DNA from: Solimonas fluminis
GTDB taxonomy: Bacteria; Pseudomonadota; Gammaproteobacteria; Nevskiales; Nevskiaceae
Length of the DNA stretch: 64,000 bases
NCBI RefSeq assembly: GCF_002930645.1
Contig: NZ_PSNW01000018.1
Location: forward strand, 1 to 64,000
Direction of reading: 5' to 3'
Shown here: in pieces, positions 52,076 to 59,805 of the stretch
Position numbering within the stretch: position 1 is the stretch's first letter
Layout: each line of letters opens with the position of its first letter
Program-made: the position numbers and the translations under genes
Notes under the pieces: model-generated
The model's input: the letters and a program-made list of their open reading frames with translations, nothing else
Database searches by the model: none
Told to the model about the DNA's origin: nothing

Positions 52076-53479
52076 ATGGCAAAAACCCTGTACGAAAAGA
52101 TTTGGGACGCCCATGTGGTCGCCGACCAGGGCGACAACTCCGCCCTGATCTACATCGACCGCCACCTGGTGCACGAGGTGACCAGCCCACAGGCCTTCGA
52201 CGGCCTGCGCATGAACCGCCGCAAGCCCTGGCGCCTGAATGCCAACCTGGCCGTGGCCGATCACAACGTGCCGACCACCGCCGACCGCGTGCAGGGCATC
52301 AAGGACCCGATCTCGCGCGCCCAGGTCGATGCGCTGGACGCCAACTGCGCGGAGTACGGCATCACCGAATTCCGCATGACCGATCACCGCCAGGGCATCG
52401 TCCACGTGGTGGGCCCGGAGCAGGGCGCCACCCTGCCGGGCATGACCGTGGTCTGCGGCGACTCGCACACCTCCACGCACGGTGCCTTCGGCGCGCTGGC
52501 CTTCGGCATCGGGACCTCCGAGGTCGAGCACACGCTGGCCACGCAGACGCTGGTACTGAAGAAGGCCAAGACCATGCTGATCCGCGTCAACGGCCATGTG
52601 GGCCCGGGCGTCACGGCCAAGGACATCACGCTGGCGATCATCGGCCGCATCGGCACCGCCGGCGGCACCGGCCATGTCATCGAGTACGCCGGCGAGGCGA
52701 TCGAGGACCTGAGCATGGAAGGCCGCATGACCCTGTGCAACATGGCGATCGAGGGCGGCGCGCGCGCCGGCCTGGTGGCCGTGGACGACAAGACCATCGC
52801 CTACGTCAAGGGCCGCCCCTACGCGCCGAAGCCGGAGCAATGGGACGCCGCCGTGGCCAACTGGAAGCAGCTGCGCAGCGACCCGGGCGCGAAGTTCGAC
52901 GCCGTGGTGGAGCTGGACGCCAGGAGCATCGAGCCGCAGGTCAGCTGGGGCACTTCGCCCGAGATGGTGGGCCCGGTCTCGGCGCGCGTCCCCGATCCGG
53001 CGAAGGAAGCCGATCCGGTCAAGCGCAACGGCATGGAGAAGGCGCTGGCCTACATGGGCCTGGCTGCCAACACGCCGATCGAGCAGATCAGCATCGACAA
53101 GGTGTTCATCGGCTCCTGCACCAACTCGCGCATCGAGGACCTGCGCGCCGCTGCCGCGGTCGTGAAGGGCAAGCGCAAGGCCGCGAACGTGAAGCTGGCG
53201 CTGGTGGTGCCGGGCTCAGGCCTGGTGAAGGCGCAGGCCGAAAGCGAAGGCCTGGACAAGGTCTTCACCGAGGCGGGCTTCGAGTGGCGCGAGCCGGGCT
53301 GCTCCATGTGCCTGGCGATGAACGCCGACCGGCTGGAGCCGGGCGAGCGCTGCGCCTCGACCAGCAACCGCAACTTCGAAAGCCGCCAGGGGCAGGGAGG
53401 GCGTACCCACCTGGTGAGCCCGGCGATGGCGGCGGCGGCGGGTATCGCCGGCCACTTCGTCGACGTGCGCTCGCTGTAG
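52076..53479 (+). CDS. leuC: 3-isopropylmalate dehydratase large subunit
   Basis: 467 residues. [13 protein letters not shown] is the usual start; [34 protein letters not shown]; iron-sulfur cysteines in [17 protein letters not shown] and [32 protein letters not shown]. It forms LeuCD isomerase with the LeuD subunit downstream. Length as in E. coli. A GNAT gene separates it from leuD. Promoter and LysR site are visible upstream. Confidence 0.97.
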   Translation: MAKTLYEKIWDAHVVADQGDNSALIYIDRHLVHEVTSPQAFDGLRMNRRKPWRLNANLAVADHNVPTTADRVQGIKDPISRAQVDALDANCAEYGITEFRMTDHRQGIVHVVGPEQGATLPGMTVVCGDSHTSTHGAFGALAFGIGTSEVEHTLATQTLVLKKAKTMLIRVNGHVGPGVTAKDITLAIIGRIGTAGGTGHVIEYAGEAIEDLSMEGRMTLCNMAIEGGARAGLVAVDDKTIAYVKGRPYAPKPEQWDAAVANWKQLRSDPGAKFDAVVELDARSIEPQVSWGTSPEMVGPVSARVPDPAKEADPVKRNGMEKALAYMGLAANTPIEQISIDKVFIGSCTNSRIEDLRAAAAVVKGKRKAANVKLALVVPGSGLVKAQAESEGLDKVFTEAGFEWREPGCSMCLAMNADRLEPGERCASTSNRNFESRQGQGGRTHLVSPAMAAAAGIAGHFVDVRSL

Positions 53480-53495
53480 GCATGGAAGCGGCACG

Positions 53496-54113
53496 ATGAG
53501 CCTGGGTTTCAGGCCGGCGCGGGCGGAGGACGCGGAGGCCGCGGCGCCGCTGGTGTACAGCGCCGGGCCCGAGGCCTTCGACTACATGCTGCGTGCGGCG
53601 GGGCGCGGGGCGCTGGATTTCCTGCGCTATGCCTTTGCCCAGGGCGGCGGGTTCCAGGGCCATCGCAACCACTGGGTGGCGGAGCGGGAAGGGCGCGTGG
53701 TGGGCGTGGGCGCCTTCTACGGGCAGCGCGACGAAGGACGGCTGACGCTGGGATTGATGCGGCAGGTGCTGTCGTTCTACCCGCTGCCGGCGGCCTTCGG
53801 CGTGATCCGGCGCGGCCTGGAACTGTCGCCGATGATGAAACCGCTGACGCCGGAGATGCTGTACGTGGCGAATTTCGGCGTGGCGCCGGAATGCCGCGGC
53901 CAGGGTATCGGCGCGAGGATGCTGAATTTCCAGATGGCGCAGGCGCGCCAGCGCGGCTTTCAGCTCTATGCACTGGACGTGGCGGTGACCAATCCCCGCG
54001 CCCAGAAGCTGTACGAGGGAATCGGATTCAGGTTCGTGCGCGAGCGCCGCTTCCGCGGCGACCGTGCACGTTCACCGGTGCCGGATTGCCGGCGCCTGGA
54101 AATGAAGTTGTAA
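53496..54113 (+). CDS. GNAT family N-acetyltransferase
   Basis: 205 residues inserted between leuC and leu[19 protein letters not shown] opens the fold; acetyl-CoA motif A is [19 protein letters not shown] (about residues 127-145), followed by [20 protein letters not shown]. Substrate unknown. Intergenic distances are short (16 and 11 bases), so it is co-transcribed with leuC, leuD and leuB. Whether it modifies a leucine-pathway intermediate or hitch-hikes cannot be decided. The ATG is at 53496, as [11 protein letters not shown] is the usual N-terminus. Confidence 0.88.
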   Translation: MSLGFRPARAEDAEAAAPLVYSAGPEAFDYMLRAAGRGALDFLRYAFAQGGGFQGHRNHWVAEREGRVVGVGAFYGQRDEGRLTLGLMRQVLSFYPLPAAFGVIRRGLELSPMMKPLTPEMLYVANFGVAPECRGQGIGARMLNFQMAQARQRGFQLYALDVAVTNPRAQKLYEGIGFRFVRERRFRGDRARSPVPDCRRLEMKL

Positions 54114-54124
54114 GGAAGACAGAC

Positions 54125-54763
54125 ATGAAGGCATTTACGCAGGTCATTTCTCACGTGGCGCCGCTGGACCGTCCCAACGTGGACACCGATGCGATCATCC
54201 CCAAGCAGTACCTGAAGTCGATCCGGCGCACGGGCTTCGGCCCCTTCCTGTTCGACGACTGGCGCTACCTGGATCCGGGCACGCTGGAAGTGGACCCGGC
54301 GACGCGCCGCCCGAACCCGGAGTTCGTGCTCAACGAGCCGAAGCATGCCGGCGCGCAGGTGCTGATCGCGCGCGACAACTTCGGCTGCGGCTCCTCGCGC
54401 GAGCACGCGGTATGGGCGCTGGACGACTACGGCTTCCGCGCCGTGATCGCGCCGAGCTTCGCCGATATCTTCTTCTCCAACTGCTTCAAGAACGGCGTCC
54501 TGCCGGTGACGCTGCAGGCCGAGGAAGTGCAGGCGATCTTCGAGGCGGTGGCGGCGGATGCGGCGGCCAAGGTCACCATCGACCTGCCGGCGCAGGAAGT
54601 GCGCCTGCCGGACGGCCGCGTGTTCCGCTTCCAGATCAATCCTCACCACAAGCACAACATGGTCAACGGCCTGGACGAGATCGGCCTGACGCTGCAGCAG
54701 GCCGATGCGATCAGGGCCTACGAGGCGAAGCGCCGCGCGGAAGCGCCCTGGCTGTTCAACTGA
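54125..54763 (+). CDS. leuD: 3-isopropylmalate dehydratase small subunit
   Basis: 212 residues from ATG 54125, preceded by [46 protein letters not shown] and [45 protein letters not shown] are the invariant LeuD swivel-domain motifs. Partner of LeuC. The upstream in-frame reading belongs to the end of the GNAT gene. A family B repeat follows before leuB. Confidence 0.96.
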   Translation: MKAFTQVISHVAPLDRPNVDTDAIIPKQYLKSIRRTGFGPFLFDDWRYLDPGTLEVDPATRRPNPEFVLNEPKHAGAQVLIARDNFGCGSSREHAVWALDDYGFRAVIAPSFADIFFSNCFKNGVLPVTLQAEEVQAIFEAVAADAAAKVTIDLPAQEVRLPDGRVFRFQINPHHKHNMVNGLDEIGLTLQQADAIRAYEAKRRAEAPWLFN

Positions 54764-54770
54764 AGCCCGC

Positions 54771-54864
54771 ACCGTTCGCCCTGATCCTGAGCTTGTCGAA
54801 GGATCGAAGGGTGAACGGTGGCCAATGGACCATTCATGGTTCGCCAGGCTCACCACGAACGGTC
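54771..54864. repeat. Interspersed inverted repeat, family B copy 2
   Basis: ACCGTTCGCCCT...TGAGCTTGTCGAAGG, mirrored by AGGGTGAACGGT, and a right end CACGAACGGTCTGAG. Same core as 9895-10006. It fills the leuD-leuB gap and has no terminator. Confidence 0.6.
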
Positions 54865-54897
54865 TGAGATGGCCGTGAACATAGCGAATAGAGAGAA

Positions 54898-55974
54898 ATG
54901 AACAAGAAGATCCTGATTCTCCCTGGCGACTACATCGGCACCGAGATCATGGCGGAAGCCGTGAAGGTGCTGGAGCTGCTGAAGGCCGAGGGCGAGAAGA
55001 TCGAATGGTCCTTCGGCCATCTCGGCGGTGCCGCCTATGATGCGGAGGGCCATCCGTATCCGCCGTCCACCCAGAAGGCGGCCTGCGAGGCCGATGCCAT
55101 CCTGATGGGCGCCGTCGGCGGCCCCAAGTACGACAGCCTGCCGCGCGCCGTGCGCCCGGAGCAGGGCATCCTGGGCATCCGCAAGGATCTCGGCCTGTTC
55201 GCCAACCTGCGTCCCGCGTTGGCCTATGAGGAACTGGCGGCCGCATCCTCGTTCAAGCCCGAGGTCATCGCCGGGCTGGACATCCTGATCCTGCGCGAAC
55301 TGACCGGCGACATCTACTTCGGCCAGCCGCGCGGCCGCCGCAGCAACGCCGAGGGCGCCGAGGAAGGCTACGACACGATGCACTACAGCCGCCCGGAGGT
55401 GGAGCGCATCGCGCATGTCGCGTTCCAGGCGGCGCAGAAGCGCAACAAGCGCCTTTGCTCGGTGGACAAGGAGAACGTGCTGGAGACCTCGCGCCTGTGG
55501 CGCGAGGTGGTGATCGAGGTGGGCAAGCAGTACCCGGACGTCGCGCTGAGCCACATGTACGTGGACAACGCCGCGATGCAGCTGGTGAAGAATCCCAAGC
55601 AGTTCGACGTGATCGTCACCGGCAACATCTTCGGCGACATCCTGTCGGACGAGGCCTCGATGCTGGCGGGTTCCATCGGCATGCTGCCCTCGGCATCTCT
55701 GGACGTGAACAACAAGGGGCTGTACGAGCCGATCCACGGCAGCGCGCCGGACATCGCCGGGCAGGGCAAGGCCAACCCGCTGGCGACGATCCTGTCGGTG
55801 GGCATGATGTTCCGCTACACGTTCAACCGTGCCGACCTCGCCGATCGCATCGATGCCGCGGTGAAGCAGGTGCTGCGGCAGGGCAAGCGTACCGGCGACA
55901 TCGCGCAGCCGGGCGAGAGGATCATCGGCACGAAGGAAATGGGCGACGCGGTCGTGGCCGCGCTGAAGAAGTAA
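54898..55974 (+). CDS. leuB: 3-isopropylmalate dehydrogenase
   Basis: 358 residues. [22 protein letters not shown] is the opening; [102 protein letters not shown] and [31 protein letters not shown] hold the catalytic Lys, Asp and NAD site. Third step of leucine synthesis. It stands in the leuC-leuD-leuB order of Pseudomonas. Followed by a CCTCTCCC repeat before asd. Confidence 0.97.
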   Translation: MNKKILILPGDYIGTEIMAEAVKVLELLKAEGEKIEWSFGHLGGAAYDAEGHPYPPSTQKAACEADAILMGAVGGPKYDSLPRAVRPEQGILGIRKDLGLFANLRPALAYEELAAASSFKPEVIAGLDILILRELTGDIYFGQPRGRRSNAEGAEEGYDTMHYSRPEVERIAHVAFQAAQKRNKRLCSVDKENVLETSRLWREVVIEVGKQYPDVALSHMYVDNAAMQLVKNPKQFDVIVTGNIFGDILSDEASMLAGSIGMLPSASLDVNNKGLYEPIHGSAPDIAGQGKANPLATILSVGMMFRYTFNRADLADRIDAAVKQVLRQGKRTGDIAQPGERIIGTKEMGDAVVAALKK

Positions 55975-55984
55975 CAACCAACAG

Positions 55985-56102
55985 AACCTCTCCCGCGTGC
56001 GGGAGAGAGGCAGGGGAGAAGGTTTCTGTAATTCCTGAAGGTTTTACGGAAACCCTCTCCCGGCCCTGTCGGGCCACCCTCTCCCGCAAGCGCGAGGGGG
56101 AT
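55985..56102. repeat. CCTCTCCC repeat element, family C, upstream of asd
   Basis: ACCTCTCCCGCGTGCGGGAGAG, then AACCCTCTCCCGGCCCTGTCG and CCCTCTCCCGCAAGCGCGAG, three related hairpin units. It occupies the leuB-asd gap and probably ends about 23 bases before the asd ATG. Confidence 0.55.
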
Positions 56103-56125
56103 AGCAACGGATTGAGGATTGTGAG

Positions 56126-57238
56126 ATGAAGAAGCTGGGTATGGTGGGTTGGCGCGGCATGGTCGGCTCGGTGCTGATGCAGCGCATGCAGGAAGAGAAC
56201 GACTTCGCGCTGGTGGAGTCGCATTTCTTCAGCACCTCGAGCGCCGGCGGGCCGGGCCCGAAGGTGGGCGGCAAGGACACTCCGCCGCTGAAGGATGCCA
56301 ACAGCATCGAGGCGCTCAAGGCGATGGACGTGATCATCACCTGCCAGGGCGGTGACTACACCAACGAGATCTACCCGAAGCTGCGCGCCAGCGGCTGGGA
56401 CGGCTACTGGATCGACGCGGCCTCGGCGCTGCGCATGAAGGACGACGCCGTCATCATCCTGGATCCGGTGAACCGCGGCGTGATCGATGCGGCGCTGGCC
56501 CAGGGCGTGAAGAACTACATCGGCGGCAACTGCACCAACAGCATCCTGCTGATGGGCGTGGGCGGCCTGTTCCGCGAGGGACTGGTGGAGTGGGTCAGCT
56601 CGATGACCTACCAGGCGGCTTCCGGCGGCGGCGCCAACCACATGCGCGAGCTGCTCAAGGGCATGGGCGTGATCAACGCCGCCGTGGCCGAGGAACTGGC
56701 GACCCCGGCTTCGGCGATCCTCGACATCGACCGCAAGGTGGCGCAGTCCATCCGCAGCGACGTGCCCACCGAGTTCTTCGGCGCGCCGCTGGCCGGCGGC
56801 CTGATCCCCTGGATCGACTCCCAGCTCGACAACGGCCAGTCCAAGGAGGAATGGAAGGGCCAGGCGGAGGTCAACAAGATCCTCGGCAACGACAAGCCGA
56901 TCCCGGTGGACGGCCTCTGCGTGCGCATCGGCGCGATGCGCTGCCACAGCCTGGCGCTGACCCTCAAGCTCAAGCGCGACCTGCCGCTGGCCGAGATCGA
57001 GTCGATCATCAAGAGCGGCAACGACTGGGTGAAGTGGGTGCCGAACGACAAGCCGGTCACCGTCAAGGAGCTGACCCCGGCCTCGATCACCGGCGGGCTG
57101 AAAGTGGGCGTGGGCCGCGTGCGCAAGCTCAACCTCGGCCCCGAATACGTGTCGGCCTTCGTGATCGGCGACCAGCTGCTGTGGGGTGCCGCGGAACCGC
57201 TGCGCCGCATGCTGAGGATCGTGCTCGGCAAGCTCTGA
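56126..57238 (+). CDS. asd: Aspartate-semialdehyde dehydrogenase
   Basis: 370 residues, the gammaproteobacterial long form. [21 protein letters not shown] is the NADP loop; [30 protein letters not shown]; catalytic Cys C136 in [54 protein letters not shown] with the catalytic His. It reduces aspartyl phosphate toward lysine, methionine, threonine and diaminopimelate. A second Asd-like gene is at 58693. A hairpin follows. Confidence 0.97.
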   Translation: MKKLGMVGWRGMVGSVLMQRMQEENDFALVESHFFSTSSAGGPGPKVGGKDTPPLKDANSIEALKAMDVIITCQGGDYTNEIYPKLRASGWDGYWIDAASALRMKDDAVIILDPVNRGVIDAALAQGVKNYIGGNCTNSILLMGVGGLFREGLVEWVSSMTYQAASGGGANHMRELLKGMGVINAAVAEELATPASAILDIDRKVAQSIRSDVPTEFFGAPLAGGLIPWIDSQLDNGQSKEEWKGQAEVNKILGNDKPIPVDGLCVRIGAMRCHSLALTLKLKRDLPLAEIESIIKSGNDWVKWVPNDKPVTVKELTPASITGGLKVGVGRVRKLNLGPEYVSAFVIGDQLLWGAAEPLRRMLRIVLGKL

Positions 57239-57254
57239 GGGGTTTGCGGGCCCA

Positions 57255-57295
57255 GGGGCCCCGCCGGTGCGGACCGGCGGGGCCCCTGCCGTTTT
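57255..57295 (+). terminator. Hairpin terminator after asd
   Basis: GGGGCCCCGCCGG (57255-57267) pairs perfectly with CCGGCGGGGCCCC (57274-57286) around TGCGGA. TGCCGTTTTC follows, a weak T tract, but the 13-bp stem is very strong. It also faces the convergent ybaN end. Confidence 0.75.
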
Positions 57296-57741
57296 CAGGA
57301 GGCCCGCGGCGGCTCGGGCCGATGCCAGAGCCAGGCCAGCACCAGGGCCATCAGTCCGGTGATGGCCTCGGCCAGCCAGGGCTTCCTGGCGGTGAGGAAC
57401 AGGACCAGGGCGCAGATCGCCATCATCACCGTGGCGCTCCACTTGGCGCGGCGGCTGACGCTGCGGGTCTCCCGCCAGTTGCGGATCATCGGCCCGAACA
57501 GGCGATGGCCTTCCAGCCAGGCCGAGAAGCGCGGCGAACTGCGCGCCGCGGCCCAGCCGGCCATCAGGATGAAGACCGTGGTCGGCAGCCCGGGCACGAA
57601 GATGCCGATCACCCCCAGCGCCACGCACAGCGCAGCGAAGGTCATCAGCAGATAGCGCAGCGGTGCCGCTAGCGCGGGCCGGGCTGCAGGGGAGGCGGGC
57701 TCGCTCATGCCGTCGCGAGCCGCGTGTGGGGATGATCCCAT
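57295..57741 (-). CDS. ybaN: YbaN-like inner membrane protein (DUF454)
   Basis: 148 residues from 57741; an ATG 11 codons later (57708, MSEPAS) is possible. RYLLMTFAALCVALGVIGIFVPGLPTTVFILMAGWAAARSSPRFSAWLEGHRLFGPMIRNWRETRSVSRRAKW is the DUF454 signature with GVIGIFVPGLPTTVF, followed by two more helices (ATVMMAICALVLFL and AITGLMALVLAWLW). Function unknown; small inner-membrane proteins of this family are broadly conserved. Convergent with asd. Confidence 0.9.
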   Translation of the reverse strand: MGSSPHAARDGMSEPASPAARPALAAPLRYLLMTFAALCVALGVIGIFVPGLPTTVFILMAGWAAARSSPRFSAWLEGHRLFGPMIRNWRETRSVSRRAKWSATVMMAICALVLFLTARKPWLAEAITGLMALVLAWLWHRPEPPRAS

Positions 57742-57810
57742 GGGCTTCGGTGATGGTCGAAGGTCATCGCCCGCGGATCACGGGCGGCGGCGAGCGGCCG
57801 CCCGGGCGGC

Positions 57811-57840
57811 AAATCGGGAAGTGAAGTCTCGCCATGGACA
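57811..57840 (+). repeat. Intergenic repeat family E tail, third copy
   Basis: AAATCGGGAAGTGAAGTCTC-GCCATGGACA, one or two changes from 25708-25738. Preceded by a CGGGCGG/CCGCCCG hairpin as in the serC-flanking copies. It lies in the 199-base gap between ybaN and hemO; nothing else is seen there. Confidence 0.6.
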
Positions 57841-57940
57841 GCATCATGCTGCCATGCTCGCACAAGGCGGCGGCATCCGGGCGTCGAGAGTCGACGCAGG
57901 CCTGAGCGGGTGCGGCGGGAGCGGTCGGCTGACACAGGGT

Positions 57941-58543
57941 TCATGCCGGCAAGGCAAAGGCTTCCCGCAGCAGTACGTCGAAGCGGCGGAACGCGGCGCG
58001 TGCCGCCTCGCGCATGCGTGCGTCGTCGGGCGCGGACAGTTCGAGGCGGTCCAGGGCCTCGGTGAACTGCTTCCAGTGGCGCGCGCGTCCCTCCGGCGCG
58101 GCGGCGAGGTGCCGGGCCCCGAAGTGTTCCGACAGCCCCAGGGTTTGCGCCTTCTTGAACAGCATGGCGGCGCCGAGCGTGGAGCCCTCGGAGACGAACA
58201 GCCAGCCGAGTGCCGCGACGTGGTCGCGGGTGTCGTGCGCCGGCGGCTCGCCCGCGGGCAGCGCGGCGCCTAGGTCGGCCAGATCGGCGGCGGTGGCGCC
58301 GAGGCGGCCGCGGTTGGCCAGGTCGGGCAGCCAGTCCTGCAGCCCGGCGATGCGGTACAGCGGCTCGATCTCGCGCTGGAAGCGATGCTGCACCGTCACC
58401 CAGCGGGTGAAGTGCCCGCGGCTGGCGAAGGGGGCGGCAGCCGCCACGACGTCGTGCAGGGCTTCGTGCAGATCATCGGTTGCCGCACTCAGGGCGGCGC
58501 TGCGGGAACGGAGGGCAGGGGCGGAAAGGGTGGGAACGTCCAT
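57941..58543 (-). CDS. Biliverdin-producing heme oxygenase
   Basis: 200 residues. The proximal His is probably H26 in LSAATDDLHEALHD, matching the LR-T-H-LH pattern of the HemO/BphO family; the distal-helix FVSEGSTLGAAMLFKKAQTLGL segment has the conserved Gly-x-x-x-Gly needed for heme access. It degrades heme to biliverdin, freeing iron, and biliverdin may also serve a phytochrome. A Fur-box-like sequence precedes the gene on the minus strand (58567-58587), consistent with iron starvation control. No bphP gene is nearby, so a HemO iron role is favoured. Confidence 0.88.
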   Translation of the reverse strand: MDVPTLSAPALRSRSAALSAATDDLHEALHDVVAAAAPFASRGHFTRWVTVQHRFQREIEPLYRIAGLQDWLPDLANRGRLGATAADLADLGAALPAGEPPAHDTRDHVAALGWLFVSEGSTLGAAMLFKKAQTLGLSEHFGARHLAAAPEGRARHWKQFTEALDRLELSAPDDARMREAARAAFRRFDVLLREAFALPA

Positions 58544-58566
58544 GTGCGAATCCTAGTACAGGTTCT

Positions 58567-58587
58567 AATTGTTATTGATTCTCAATT
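58567..58587 (-). promoter_or_regulatory. Fur-box-like site upstream of heme oxygenase
   Basis: On the minus strand AATTGAGAATCAATAACAATT, close to the 19-bp Fur consensus GATAATGATAATCATTATC with GAGAAT and ATAACA arms. 24-44 bases from the hemO ATG. The site also lies 106-126 bases upstream of the divergent asd2 start. Confidence 0.6.
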
Positions 58588-58692
58588 ATAGGCCTGCGTT
58601 CCCGGGCCACCAACAGAAGATTTTCCAGGCGGCCATGGGTTTTGCCCACGGATACGCTCTACACTTCGCCGCTCGATTTTTCAGGGGGTCCC

Positions 58693-59712
58693 ATGACAAG
58701 GAAGTTCGACATCGCGGTGGTCGGCGTCAGCGGTCTGGTCGGCGCGGCGATGCTCGAGATCCTGCACGAGCGCGACTTTCCGGTCGGCCGGATCTTCCCG
58801 CTCGACGTGGCCGAAGCCGCGGGCGGCACGGCCAGCTTCGGTCGCCGCGAGCTGCCGGTGGGTGACGTGGCGCGCTTCGACTTCTCGCAGGTGCAGCTCG
58901 CGCTGTTCTCCGCCGGTGCCGCCGTGGCGGCCGAATACGCGCCGAAGGCTGCGGTCGAGGGCTGCGTGGTGATCGACAACAGCACGCAGTTCCGGCTCGA
59001 TCCCGAGGTGCCCCTGGTGGTGCCGGAGGTCAATCCGCAGGACCTGGCGCGGCATGACGTGCGCGGTATCGTGGCCAACCCCACCTGCACGGTGACGCTG
59101 CTGGCCCTGGCGCTGAAGCCGCTGCGGGATGCCGCCGGCATCGAGCGGGTCAATGTCTCGACCTACCAGGCCGTATCCGGCAGCGGGCGCGAGGCGGTGG
59201 AGGAACTGGGCCGGCAGACCGCGGACCTGCTGAGCTTCCGTGAGATCAAGCCCCAGGCCTACAGCCGCCAGATCGCCTTCAACGTGTTGCCGCAGATCGA
59301 TGCGGTGGAGGAGGGCGGCCATACCCGCGAGGAACTGCGCCTGATGCGCGAGACCGCGCGCCTGCTGGGCGACCCGGTGCGGGTCAACGCCACCGCCGTG
59401 CGGGTCCCGGTGTTCTATGGCCATAGCGCCGCCGTGCACCTGGAGACCCGCGAGCCCCTGGCCCTGGACCGTGCGCGAGAACTGCTGGGGCAGGCGCCGG
59501 GCCTGGAACTGCTCGATGAGCGCTCCGCCGACGGCTTTCCCACCCCGGTGACCGAGGCCAGCGGACAGGACGCGGTATTCGTCGGACGGCTCCGGCAGGA
59601 TCCGACGCATCCCCGAGGATTGAACCTGTGGCTGACCGGCGACAATATCCGCAAGGGTGCCGCGCTCAATGCGGTTCAGATCGCCGAGCTGTTGAGTCGT
59701 GACTATTTATAA
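58693..59712 (+). CDS. Second aspartate-semialdehyde dehydrogenase-like protein (Asd2/Usg type)
   Basis: 339 residues, ATG 58693 preceded by GGGGG. FDIAVVGVSGLVGAAMLEILHERDFPVG is the NADP loop; IDNSTQFRLDPEVPLVVPEVNP; Cys C132 in IVANPTCTVTLLALALKPL, where the common motif NPNC(S/T) reads NPTC; YQAVSGSGREAVEEL; QIAFNVLPQIDAVEEGGHTREE. Related to the second asd/usg gene beside fimV-truA in Pseudomonas and Xanthomonas. It may be active (Cys kept) or a non-metabolic paralogue, unlike E. coli Usg. Two Asd proteins are thus present. Upstream in-frame ATG (58642) is less good. Confidence 0.88.
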   Translation: MTRKFDIAVVGVSGLVGAAMLEILHERDFPVGRIFPLDVAEAAGGTASFGRRELPVGDVARFDFSQVQLALFSAGAAVAAEYAPKAAVEGCVVIDNSTQFRLDPEVPLVVPEVNPQDLARHDVRGIVANPTCTVTLLALALKPLRDAAGIERVNVSTYQAVSGSGREAVEELGRQTADLLSFREIKPQAYSRQIAFNVLPQIDAVEEGGHTREELRLMRETARLLGDPVRVNATAVRVPVFYGHSAAVHLETREPLALDRARELLGQAPGLELLDERSADGFPTPVTEASGQDAVFVGRLRQDPTHPRGLNLWLTGDNIRKGAALNAVQIAELLSRDYL

Positions 59713-59805
59713 AATGTCGTGTATAAAAGGGCTTACATGCGCAAGTTCACGCTTGCTGTGAACTCAAGGCAGCCCCGGTTGGGGGACACGGCTTCCGGAG
59801 AGAAT

